Assembly: GCF_947077775.1 (NCBI RefSeq)
Contig: NZ_CAMTTE010000001.1
Span: forward strand, 2,942,501-3,006,500
Direction: 5' to 3'
Length of the DNA: 64,000 bases
Source: Salinibacter pepae
GTDB taxonomy: Bacteria; Bacteroidota; Rhodothermia; Rhodothermales; Salinibacteraceae
Part shown: positions 28,299-36,929 of the stretch, in pieces
How positions within the stretch are numbered: position 1 is the stretch's first letter
Layout of the letters: every line of letters starts with the position of its first letter
Notes under the pieces: model-generated
Database searches by the model: none
The model's input: the letters and a program-made list of their open reading frames with translations, nothing else
Told to the model about the DNA's origin: nothing
Program-made: the position numbers and the translations under genes

Positions 28299-30389
28299 AT
28301 GGCTTCGGAGTATTTTACCGAGAATAGTCAGGCGACCGAAGGGGCCGCAAGTGTCGAGCGTGATCTGGAAGCCGTGCTGTCCGGACAGGACACCCCCTCC
28401 TTCATCGCACGCCTGGGCCGCGAGGCGGAGACGGCCCTCGGGTCTATTCTCGAGCTGGTGGGTCGACTGCAGGACGCTTCCGCCGACATCGACGCGGTGA
28501 CGACGAAAATTCAGGGGCGCGGCGAAGCCCTTCGCAGAACCTTTCGGTCTCTGAGGCACCTTGCACGTCTGTCCGACGAGGACAGCGCCCCCGATCCCGA
28601 AGAGGTCGATGCCGTCGCCCTGGCCCAGGAATGCCTCGATGAACTCGATTCGGCCGCCCGCGGTACGGGACTCGAACTTGCCCTCGAGGCGCCGTCGTCC
28701 CCCGTCGAGATCACGACGAACGGGGCGACGCTGCGCCAGGCGCTGCGCCACCTTCTGGCAAATGCGATCACGTCCACCGCCCAGGGAGCGGTGACTCTTC
28801 GCGTCGACGACGAGGACGTCGGGATCGCCTTTCGCGTCGAGAGCACCGGTACTGGGGGGCTTGGGGCGCCCGACGGGGATCGTTCGTCGCTGTTTGAGCC
28901 TTTTGGGCAGCGAGAGCCGGAACAGGGGGCATCGCCAAAAGGGCTCGGGCTCGGCCTGCCGCTCGCCAACGCCTTTTCCGATTACCTAGGGGGAGCCCTT
29001 GACGTTGAGAGCGGGCCTGAGGACAGGCAGGGGGTTACGCTACGCGTGCCCCGTGACACTGTAGGGGCCGCCCAGGAGGACACCGACACGGGGGACGACC
29101 GAGACGCAGTTCGTCTGCTGGTCGTGGAGGACAACGACGTCACCCGCCGGCTGCTCCGCCGAATGCTCGAGGACGCCTACCACGTCGACATGGCCGAGGA
29201 GGCCGGGGAGGCGATCCAGCAGGCCGAAGAGGAGGCCTACGACGTGTTCATTCTGGACGTTAACCTGAAAGACCGCCGCACCGGTGTAGAGGTGCTTCAG
29301 GCAGTGCGCAGGATGGAGGGGGGCGGGGCCACCCCTGCGGTCGCCTGCACGGCGTACGCCCTGGACGACCACCGCGAGCATTTTCTCCGGGCCGGATTCG
29401 ACGATGTCGTGGCGAAGCCGGTCACCAAGCGCGAAATTCTCGATGTCGTCGATCAACGGCTCGAAGAGCCTGCTTCGTCGGAGGTGGAGGCCCCGGAAAT
29501 ATCACTGTCGGGGATTGAACTCCCCCCAATCCCGAGCACGCTCGTTGAGGTCGCGAGTCTCGCGTCCAGCCCCGAGTCCCCCGACGTGGAGGCGCTCACG
29601 GAGGCGTTGCAGAAGGACGCGGTGGTGTCGCAGTGGCTCATTCGCCACATCAACTCGGCGTACTACAGCATGCGGGAGTCCATCGATACCGTCGAGCGGG
29701 CCGTGCGGTACCTCGGCTTTCAGCCGGTGTGCAACCTCATCCTGACGAAAGTGATTGGGGAGAGCTTTTCCGGTGCCGAGGGGCCGGACGGGGAGCAGGT
29801 CCAGCAGTACATCATGAAAACCAGCGTGCTGGCGGCCTACGTGGCCCGCGAGCTGTCGAAGGAGATTGGCTTCGAGGAGCCCGGCGTGGCCTATACCGGC
29901 GGTATTTTTGCCCAAATCGGCCGGCTGGCCCTGCTCGAAGACGAGGGCGAGACCTACGTCGACCTTTGGTTTGAGGAGCAGGACCGGTCGGCGTCCTTTC
30001 GGGGCCCGCCCCCGCAGGGACAAGAGATTCTGCACTTCGAAGAGGACTACGTGCAGAACGGCCTTGCGGTGGGGCAGGCGTGCGGCGTCTCCGACAAATT
30101 GCAGGCTGTCCTCCGGGCCCACCACCGTCCCGCCCGGGCCCGCACGGCGTTCCGCCCGCTCGTCCCGCTCGTTGCGGTGGCCTTCACGGTGGCCCACCAC
30201 GCCGGCGACCTTGAAGACGAGAATCCGTGGGACGGCGAGGAGGCCCTCGCCCGCGACCTTCAGGGGGTCCCGGTGACCCGTCACGTAGTTGAAGGGCAGC
30301 CCCTTTCCGAGCGGAAGCTGATCGCGCTGGTCGTGGACATCGTCGGGGACGCCATCGAGTTCGTCGACGAGGTTCTGGATGCGGCCTAG
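28299..30389 (+). CDS. Degenerate histidine-kinase core fused to REC and HDOD domains
   Basis: A 696-residue protein. Residues about 20-260 look like HisKA plus HATPase, but the H-box reads LGREAETALGSILEL with Arg41 where the phospho-acceptor His should be, and the G1 motif VESTGTGG has lost its Asp. GLGLGLPLA (G2) and HLLANAI (N box) remain. Residues 270-390 are a receiver domain with an intact acceptor, Asp320 in FILDVNL, and the TAY and AKPV switch positions. Residues 405-690 are an HDOD domain (LPPIPSTLVEVASLA, VRYLGFQPVCNLIL). The protein probably receives phosphate rather than making it, with HDOD as output. Confidence 0.85.
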   Translation: MASEYFTENSQATEGAASVERDLEAVLSGQDTPSFIARLGREAETALGSILELVGRLQDASADIDAVTTKIQGRGEALRRTFRSLRHLARLSDEDSAPDPEEVDAVALAQECLDELDSAARGTGLELALEAPSSPVEITTNGATLRQALRHLLANAITSTAQGAVTLRVDDEDVGIAFRVESTGTGGLGAPDGDRSSLFEPFGQREPEQGASPKGLGLGLPLANAFSDYLGGALDVESGPEDRQGVTLRVPRDTVGAAQEDTDTGDDRDAVRLLVVEDNDVTRRLLRRMLEDAYHVDMAEEAGEAIQQAEEEAYDVFILDVNLKDRRTGVEVLQAVRRMEGGGATPAVACTAYALDDHREHFLRAGFDDVVAKPVTKREILDVVDQRLEEPASSEVEAPEISLSGIELPPIPSTLVEVASLASSPESPDVEALTEALQKDAVVSQWLIRHINSAYYSMRESIDTVERAVRYLGFQPVCNLILTKVIGESFSGAEGPDGEQVQQYIMKTSVLAAYVARELSKEIGFEEPGVAYTGGIFAQIGRLALLEDEGETYVDLWFEEQDRSASFRGPPPQGQEILHFEEDYVQNGLAVGQACGVSDKLQAVLRAHHRPARARTAFRPLVPLVAVAFTVAHHAGDLEDENPWDGEEALARDLQGVPVTRHVVEGQPLSERKLIALVVDIVGDAIEFVDEVLDAA

Positions 30390-30480
30390 CCCCGCCCCCG
30401 GAGGCGCCTGCGCAGCCGCTTCTGGTTGCCCGGCACGCCCACACCTCCCTGCCTCGGGGGGCAACGGGACGCACAGGCGG

Positions 30481-32958
30481 CTAGGAGGAGGGCCCGGCCG
30501 TGGCGGACCGGCGGGCACTGAGCTGTAGCACCAGCCGTCGCGTGCTGGTGAGGAGGTCGGGCTCGAGGATGACGTTGCGGGCCGGAAGGCCCAACTCGCC
30601 GAGGCGGGCCGTTACGTCGGTGCCGTTGCTGTGCTGGGTCGTCACGGCGAGCAGGTGCTCGGGGTCGATCTGGGCCTCGTCTACGAGCCAGCGCGTGATG
30701 CGGAGGGCCTGCGACGGGGCGGAGGGGTCGACGTGGAGGACAAGGTCGCGCACCTCTCCCATGCGGTCCCGGCGGCCCTTCAGGGTAGCGGCGCTGCAGG
30801 AGCGTACGTCGAAGTGGGCAACCACCTTCTCGTCGTGCTCCAGGTAGCGGGCGAGGCCCCCCTGGGCGCGGGGCGTCTGCTCGACGACCAGGATGGGATG
30901 GCGGTCGGCACTGGGGCGCGGGGCGGGCGGGAACGTGTGGGCTACGGACTCCTCCAGCGCCACGTCGTAGAGAAAGTCCGCCACCTGGTCGGGGAAGGCC
31001 CCCTCGTCGGTGTTCCAGTCGGACTGAAACGGGTTCATCAGGCAGGTGCGGAGGAGGGTCAGCGACGCCCCGTTCTCCGCGGCCGCCTGCACCACGTCCG
31101 TGGGCAGCAGGTCCTCCAGGATGTGCGCGTAGCCGGCCACGTCGACCTCGGTGCGGGAGAGCAGGAAGGCGTACTGGTTGATGTCCTCCCGCCCGTCGAC
31201 GGTCATCTGCTGCCAGATCCGGTTCGTGTAGTCGTTCAGGGAGGCGACACTTTCGACGCCCGGGCCCGGGGCGATGACGAAGCAGAACGCGACCGTCTCC
31301 GGGTGGTGGAACGGGCGCAGGTCCAGCTCTCCCTCGGCGGCGGAAAAGCGCTCCGTCAGTGCCGCAAAGAGCTGCTGGTTGGCCCGGATGCAGTTTTCCA
31401 TGAAGCGCCCGTGCCCGTCGGGCGTGAGGGGCACCATCGCCTGCGACAGGTAGCAGCTGACGGCCACGGCGCCGGGGCGGGAGCCCTCCAGCGTCCACTG
31501 CCCCAGGAAGCCGCCGAACCCGGACTGGTCCTCGTCGGCGAGGTACGGCGCCTTGTACGCGATGGCGTCGCGGACGTGGTAGTCCCGGAAGAGAACGGCA
31601 CCTGCGGGGTAGGGCACGTAGCCGAACTTGTGGGGGTCGATCGTGATGGAGTCCGTCGCGGCGAGCGTCGCGAGGGCCTCCGCGTCGTCGGCGGGCAGGA
31701 GGCCGTCGGGACCCGCGAGGTCGTCGTCGAGCTGGGCGGGCGGGACGAAGTCCCCGTCCTCCGTCTTCGGGAGAAGGGAGGCGAAGAAGCCCCCGAAGGC
31801 GGCGTCGCAGTGGTGCCAGAACGTGAGGCCGGCGTCGCCGACCTCCTGGCGCACGGCCTCAATCTCGTGCAGCGGGTCGATGGCGCCCTCCTCCGTGGTG
31901 CCCACGATGGAGACGACCCCGAGCACCGGCTGCCGGTTCTCAATGCACGCGTGGAGCCGCTCGCGCAGCGCGTCGGTGTCGAGGCGGATGCGGTCGTCCA
32001 CGGGAATGGTCTCCAGCGCGTCGGCCCCGAGGCCCACCACGTCCATGTTCTTCTGCCAGCAGTAGTGGGTCGCCTGCGAGATAAACACCTTCGGCAGACG
32101 GGCGGGGTCGTCGGGAAATGCGCGGTTGTACTGGAGCAGAAACGAGGCGAGCCCGGCCTGCCGCACGCTGGGGAGCGCCTCCTGAAACGCCTGCGCCCGT
32201 GCCGGCGGCCCCTCCTGCAGGGTCGCCTTGATGCGCAGGTGCAGGTCGGTGATGGCGTCGATCGGGAGGTTGGAGAGGCGCCACGTAGACAGGGCGTCGA
32301 GGGCCGCACGCTCGCCGGTGGCGGTCGTCACCTCCAGGTCGGCAAACGACGCGAACGGGTCGGCCTGGTGGGCGACGAGGCGGACGGCCAGCGGGTAGAG
32401 CCGAATGTTGCGGGCGATCCAGAGCGTTTCCAGGTTTGCCACCGTACCGCCGCTGCAGAGGTGCCCCCAGCTGTAGGCCGGGCGCCGCGCGTGGGCGTCT
32501 CGGGGCAGCGTCTCGGGAAGAAACGTAGGATAGCCCACCATCTCGGCGAGGGCCTTGAAGTACGCCCGTTCCTCCCGCACCGTCTCCGGAGACACCTCCG
32601 CGACCACGTTGTTTTGGTTGTAGAGGAGCCCGGCAAAGTAGCCCACGAAGGCGGGCAGCGACGGGTCGCTCACGATGTGGGCCACCTGCCGCGGCGAGTA
32701 GAGCGGGGCCGCGCGCTTCAACTCCGCCAGAATTTTCGAAAGCTCGTCCCGAAGCCGGGCCGACATGTCGTCGAACGCCTCGGTCCGCTTGTCCCGCTCG
32801 TCGATCAGGCGGGGGTCCCGCGGGTGAAAGTTGCGGCGCCAGAAGACGTGGTCGCGGAGCACTTCGAGGAGCAGGCGCTCCAGCTCGTCGGCGTTCTCGC
32901 CCTTCGGGCCGAGAAAGGCGGCCTTGTGGAGTGCGTCGGAGGACGGGGGGGAGGACAT
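30481..32958 (-). CDS. Group II PLP-dependent decarboxylase with C-terminal extension
   Basis: An 825-residue member of the glutamate/aromatic/diaminobutyrate decarboxylase family. Residues about 85-620 form the catalytic region: SGGTVANLETLWIARN, HHCDAAFGGFF (the Asp that contacts the PLP ring nitrogen) and TIDPHKFGYVPYPAG, in which Lys444 is the PLP lysine. The substrate (Asp, Glu, Tyr or other) cannot be read off. Relatives are usually 480-620 residues; here about 200 more follow, with VVAHFDVRSCSAATLKGRRD and LVLHVDPSAPSQALRITRWL, which I do not recognise. It is divergent from the PTS IIA gene. Confidence 0.85.
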   Translation of the reverse strand: MSSPPSSDALHKAAFLGPKGENADELERLLLEVLRDHVFWRRNFHPRDPRLIDERDKRTEAFDDMSARLRDELSKILAELKRAAPLYSPRQVAHIVSDPSLPAFVGYFAGLLYNQNNVVAEVSPETVREERAYFKALAEMVGYPTFLPETLPRDAHARRPAYSWGHLCSGGTVANLETLWIARNIRLYPLAVRLVAHQADPFASFADLEVTTATGERAALDALSTWRLSNLPIDAITDLHLRIKATLQEGPPARAQAFQEALPSVRQAGLASFLLQYNRAFPDDPARLPKVFISQATHYCWQKNMDVVGLGADALETIPVDDRIRLDTDALRERLHACIENRQPVLGVVSIVGTTEEGAIDPLHEIEAVRQEVGDAGLTFWHHCDAAFGGFFASLLPKTEDGDFVPPAQLDDDLAGPDGLLPADDAEALATLAATDSITIDPHKFGYVPYPAGAVLFRDYHVRDAIAYKAPYLADEDQSGFGGFLGQWTLEGSRPGAVAVSCYLSQAMVPLTPDGHGRFMENCIRANQQLFAALTERFSAAEGELDLRPFHHPETVAFCFVIAPGPGVESVASLNDYTNRIWQQMTVDGREDINQYAFLLSRTEVDVAGYAHILEDLLPTDVVQAAAENGASLTLLRTCLMNPFQSDWNTDEGAFPDQVADFLYDVALEESVAHTFPPAPRPSADRHPILVVEQTPRAQGGLARYLEHDEKVVAHFDVRSCSAATLKGRRDRMGEVRDLVLHVDPSAPSQALRITRWLVDEAQIDPEHLLAVTTQHSNGTDVTARLGELGLPARNVILEPDLLTSTRRLVLQLSARRSATAGPSS

Positions 32959-33243
32959 GGTGGACGGAAGCTGTTGGCGGGAAGCAGGAATGAGCCCTAC
33001 GGGAAGGGGCGAGAATCTTTTCGGTGTGGCGGATTTTCACGGAGGGGACGGGGGGGCGGCCGGCCCCTGGCCAACGAGATCGTGAATTCTTCGTCGTGGA
33101 CAGGGGGACACCCGTGCTGTGGAGCGGAACCCGGAGGGGGCTTGGGCGAATACCTGAAATCGACCGTGCCCTGTTCTATCCTGTGGCGTGCCGGCTGCCC
33201 AGTCGGCCTGCGTTCTGTCTGCCTCACCGACCCGGTCGCGCGC

Positions 33244-33729
33244 ATGCCGACGACCCAGACCACCAAGATCAACCAGCTGCTGGACCCGGAGCACGTCCGC
33301 ATCGGGCTGGCTGAGCCCTCGAAGCCCGCAGTGATCGATGCGCTCGTCGACGTGCTCGCCGGCCACGGGGCCATCAGTCGCCTCGACGATGTGCGGGCGG
33401 CGATTTTTGCGCGGGAGGAAAAGATGTCGACCGGGGTGGGGAAGGGGCTCGGCCTCCCTCACGCCAAGACCCCGGCGGCCTCCGATACGGTCGCGGCCTT
33501 CGCGACCACCGACGCGCCGGTCGACTTCGGGGCGGTCGACGACGTGCCCGTGCAGATTCTCCTCCTGCTCGTGGGGCCGGAGGAGCACAAGTCGCAGCAC
33601 GTCAAAATCCTGGGCCGCATCTCGCGGCTCGTAAGCCGGCAGCCGCTGCGGGAGCGCCTCCTGGACGCCGAGACGCCGGAGACGGTGATCAAAACCCTCC
33701 GCGAGGGGGAGGCCGCGCTTCGGAGCTGA
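33244..33729 (+). CDS. PTS EIIA domain protein (PtsN/fructose type)
   Basis: A 161-residue stand-alone EIIA of the mannitol-fructose/PtsN type. The active-site region GVGKGLGLPHAKTPAASD carries the phospho-acceptor His, and VQILLLLVGPEEHKSQHVKI is the typical following block. Stand-alone EIIA proteins of this type often regulate nitrogen, potassium or carbon metabolism rather than transport sugars; no EIIB or EIIC lies nearby. It is divergent from the PLP decarboxylase and 70 bases upstream of hisS on the same strand. Confidence 0.85.
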   Translation: MPTTQTTKINQLLDPEHVRIGLAEPSKPAVIDALVDVLAGHGAISRLDDVRAAIFAREEKMSTGVGKGLGLPHAKTPAASDTVAAFATTDAPVDFGAVDDVPVQILLLLVGPEEHKSQHVKILGRISRLVSRQPLRERLLDAETPETVIKTLREGEAALRS

Positions 33730-33799
33730 GGCCGGAGGCGGTACGCAGGAGGGGGCGGGGACCCACTTCTCTGATCTTCTTGAGCGATTCCTGTTGCCA

Positions 33800-35107
33800 G
33801 TGAGCACTTCGTTCCAAAACATCAAGGGCACCTTCGACATCCTGCCGGACGCCTACACCGACGACGGGGGGACGCGGGTGGCCGCCAGTGCCGAGTGGCG
33901 CCACGTGGAGGCCACGGTCCGCGACGTGATGCGCCGCCACAACTTCGAAGAGATTCGGACGCCTGTGCTGGAGCCCACCGAGCTCGTGGCGCGTGGGGTG
34001 GGCGAGTCGACCGACATCGTGCAGAAGGAGATGTTCGCCTTCGAGCGGAGCGACACACAGTACGTCCTGCGGCCCGAAATTACGGCGCCGGTCGTGCGCT
34101 CCTTCCTCCAGCACCACCTCGACCAGCGCGGCGGGGTGCAGAAGTTGTTCTACATCGGCCCGTGCTTCCGCGCCGAGCAGCCGCAGAAGGGGCGCTACCG
34201 GCAGTTTCACCAGTTCGGCATCGAGGTCCTGGGGGCGGATCAGCCCCGGGCCGATGCCGAGACCATTGCCGTGCTGATGGCCGTGTGCGAGGCGCTCGGC
34301 CTGTCCGACCTGCGCCTCCGCCTCAACACGCTCGGGACGCCGGAGCGTCGCGAAGAGTACGTCGCCGCCCTGCAGGACTACCTGGCGCCCCACGCCGACG
34401 AGCTGTCGGAGACGAGCCGCCGTCGCCTGGAGCAAAACCCGCTGCGCATCCTCGATACGAAGGTGGAGCACGAGCAGGCGCTCCTGCGTGACGCGCCCAC
34501 GCTCATCGACTTCGTCAGCGACGACAGTCGCGCCCACTACAATGAGGTGAAGGGGCTGCTCGGCGATCTGGGTGTCGAGTACGACGAAGACCCGCACCTC
34601 GTGCGGGGGCTCGACTACTACACCGAGACGACCTTCGAGCTCGAACACCCGGGCCTCGGGGCGCAGAGCGCACTCGCGGGCGGCGGGCGCTACGACCGGC
34701 TCGCGGAGGTGCTGGGCAGCGACGCGCCGGTGCCCGCGGTCGGCTTCGCGGCGGGGATGGAGCGCCTCTTCCTTGCGCTCGACGCGGCGGAGGCGGACCG
34801 GCCCGGGGCGGCCGCGCCCGATGTCTTCATCGCGGCCCTCGGCGACGAGGCGGAGGCGTGGTGCTTCCGCACGGCCCAGGAACTGCGCGCGGCGGGGCTG
34901 CACGTGGCCCACGACCTCATGGGCCGCTCGCTCAAGGCGCAGATGAAGGAGGCCAACCGACAGGACGCCCCGTACACGATGATCATCGGGGGCAACGAGC
35001 TGGAGGCCGAGGCCGCGACCGTCAAAGAGATGGAGAGTGGGGCGCAGAAGGACGTCCCGTTTGACGACCTGGCCGCGTACCTCACCGGTCCCGCCGAATC
35101 CGCTTAG
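33800..35107 (+). CDS. hisS: Histidine-tRNA ligase
   Basis: Class II aminoacyl-tRNA synthetase. The 435-residue product has motif 2 (YIGPCFRAEQPQKGRYRQFH), the histidine-specific LVRGLDYYTETTFEL and AGGGRYDRL, and a C-terminal anticodon-binding domain starting near VFIAALGDEAEAW. No ATG is available: translation starts at GTG 33800 or TTG 33794, both giving a normal N-terminus before FQNIKGTFDILPD. It follows the PTS IIA gene and precedes a lipoprotein gene. Confidence 0.95.
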   Translation: MSTSFQNIKGTFDILPDAYTDDGGTRVAASAEWRHVEATVRDVMRRHNFEEIRTPVLEPTELVARGVGESTDIVQKEMFAFERSDTQYVLRPEITAPVVRSFLQHHLDQRGGVQKLFYIGPCFRAEQPQKGRYRQFHQFGIEVLGADQPRADAETIAVLMAVCEALGLSDLRLRLNTLGTPERREEYVAALQDYLAPHADELSETSRRRLEQNPLRILDTKVEHEQALLRDAPTLIDFVSDDSRAHYNEVKGLLGDLGVEYDEDPHLVRGLDYYTETTFELEHPGLGAQSALAGGGRYDRLAEVLGSDAPVPAVGFAAGMERLFLALDAAEADRPGAAAPDVFIAALGDEAEAWCFRTAQELRAAGLHVAHDLMGRSLKAQMKEANRQDAPYTMIIGGNELEAEAATVKEMESGAQKDVPFDDLAAYLTGPAESA

Positions 35108-35162
35108 CAGGGATCCGCACTGGGGAATGGTTGCTGACTGTCGACAATTGTCTCTCGTCTCA

Positions 35163-36398
35163 ATGCCGAAGAAGGTGTGGGTGCTTTTTCTCTTGTGCGC
35201 GGGACTGGTGCTAGGGTGTCGGGCCCGTGAGCAGGCCATGAATGGGGAGGGGACACCCGTGCGGGCCATGACCTACAACATCGAGGACGTGCGCACCGCC
35301 GACCTGCGCCGGGCCGACCATCCGCGCCTCCGGCGGGCGGCGGCGCGCATCCAGCACCTCGCGCCCGATGTGCTGCTCGTTAACGAGATGACCTACGACC
35401 AGCCGGGCGACCCTGGCTACCGGGCCGGCGATCCGGAGGGCCGCAACGCCCATCGGTTCGCGCATCATTACCTCTCCACCCCGCAGGCCGACTCCCTCGA
35501 CGGCCTCTCGTACCGGACGGTGATGCTGCCCGTCAACACCGGGCTGCACAGCGGGCTCGATCTCAACAACGACGGGCAGGTCGTCCCGGCCGTCCCGGAG
35601 ATCCCCGGCGCGCCCGAGGACGGCAGCGTGCCCCCACAGACCGACGCGGGGCGCACCTACGGCAACGACGCGTGGGGCTTCGGCACCTTTCCGGGGCAGT
35701 ACGGCATGGCGCTCCTCGTCCGTGACGATTTGACGGTGCTCCGCGACTCGATCCGCACGTTTCGGCTCCTGCCGTGGCACGAGAAGCCGAACGCGTCGGT
35801 GCCCCTCGACACCACGTCGTTTGAGCCCTGGTATAGCCCCAACGAGTGGTCGGAGATGCGCCTCTCGTCCAAGAGCCACTGGGACGTGCCGGTGCGACTG
35901 CCCAACGGAGAGGTCCTGCACGTGCTGGTGAGCCACCCCACGCCGCCCGGATTCGACGGGAGGGCCCGACGCAACAACCACCGCAACCACGACGAGGTGC
36001 AGTTCTGGAGCGACTACCTGAACCAGGCCCCGTACGTGGAGGACGACTCCGGCCGGACCGGCGGGCTTCACGCCAACGCCCGCTTCCTCGTCATGGGCGA
36101 CCTGAACGCCGACCCGGACGACGCGTCGATCTTTCGGAACGCCATCCGGCACCTGATCGGCCACGAGCGCGTCGACGGGGACGCGGTGCCCGAGGCTTCG
36201 CCGGCGCGGCAGGCGGATTACCCGGACCTTGACCCCGACGACACCTCGCGCTGGCAGGCCCGCATCGACTACGTGCTGCCCTCGTCCAATCTATCGGTTC
36301 AGGACGCGGGGGTCTGGCGCCCCCGTCCGGCGTCGGTCCCCGACGTCCCCGTGAGCGACCATTTTCCGGTCTGGATGGACGTGCGCGTCGGCCCGTAG
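35163..36398 (+). CDS. Endonuclease/exonuclease/phosphatase-family lipoprotein
   Basis: A 411-residue secreted lipoprotein. The signal MPKKVWVLFLLCAGLVLGC ends in a lipobox Cys. The mature part is an EEP-fold phosphoesterase: MTYNIEDVRTADL (metal-site Asn), VLLVNEMTYD (metal-site Glu), FLVMGDLNADPDD (catalytic Asp and Asn) and VSDHFPVWMDV (catalytic Asp-His). Likely outer-membrane-anchored phosphodiesterase or nuclease; substrate unknown. The long central insertion between the Glu and GDLNADP motifs is typical of secreted family members. Confidence 0.85.
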   Translation: MPKKVWVLFLLCAGLVLGCRAREQAMNGEGTPVRAMTYNIEDVRTADLRRADHPRLRRAAARIQHLAPDVLLVNEMTYDQPGDPGYRAGDPEGRNAHRFAHHYLSTPQADSLDGLSYRTVMLPVNTGLHSGLDLNNDGQVVPAVPEIPGAPEDGSVPPQTDAGRTYGNDAWGFGTFPGQYGMALLVRDDLTVLRDSIRTFRLLPWHEKPNASVPLDTTSFEPWYSPNEWSEMRLSSKSHWDVPVRLPNGEVLHVLVSHPTPPGFDGRARRNNHRNHDEVQFWSDYLNQAPYVEDDSGRTGGLHANARFLVMGDLNADPDDASIFRNAIRHLIGHERVDGDAVPEASPARQADYPDLDPDDTSRWQARIDYVLPSSNLSVQDAGVWRPRPASVPDVPVSDHFPVWMDVRVGP

Positions 36399-36444
36399 CA
36401 CGAATGCTCAGCGTTACGCCCTCTTTCAACACCCCCTTCTCGTT

Positions 36445-36873
36445 ATGGAGTGGAGACAGGACACCGTCCGCCTCGCCCCAAAGTCCCGCGGCTTTCACCT
36501 CGTGACCGATGAGGTGCTGGGCCAGGGGCCCCGAATCGACGACCTTCGAGTGGGGCTCCTCCATCTCTTCATCCAACACACCTCCGCCTCGCTTACAATT
36601 AACGAAAACGCGGCCCCCGCGGTGCGCGGCGACATGGAGCGCCACTTCAACGAGATGGTGCCTGAGAACCAGCCCCACTACCAGCACACTGTGGAGGGCC
36701 CCGACGACATGCCCGCCCACATCAAGGCCTCGATGCTGGACACGAGCCTCTCGGTTCCAATTCAGGACGGGCAGCCGGCCTTCGGCACGTGGCAGGGCAT
36801 CTACCTGAACGAGCACCGAGACCACGGTGGCGCCCGCTCGGTGGTGGTGACCATTCGCGGCGAGACGACGTAG
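36445..36873 (+). CDS. YjbQ/UPF0047 family protein
   Basis: A 142-residue protein matching the secondary thiamine-phosphate synthase (YjbQ) family. Diagnostic stretches are LLHLFIQHTSASLTINENAA, HIKASMLDTSLSVPI and GTWQGIYLNEHRDHGGAR. The family forms trimers with a metal-binding pocket (conserved His and Glu seen here) and low thiamine-phosphate synthase activity; the physiological role is unsettled. It lies between the EEP lipoprotein and an epimerase on the same strand. Confidence 0.92.
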   Translation: MEWRQDTVRLAPKSRGFHLVTDEVLGQGPRIDDLRVGLLHLFIQHTSASLTINENAAPAVRGDMERHFNEMVPENQPHYQHTVEGPDDMPAHIKASMLDTSLSVPIQDGQPAFGTWQGIYLNEHRDHGGARSVVVTIRGETT

Positions 36874-36929
36874 CCGCGCGCTCGGCGTCGACCCCGACCC
36901 GCAATCCGCTTGCAAAATCCCATCGCTCC

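Noticed and set aside
30631-33243. Long plus-strand frame antisense to the PLP decarboxylase, joined to the PTS IIA gene
   Set aside because: Only the part from the ATG at 33244 has protein homology; the rest is the decarboxylase shadow.
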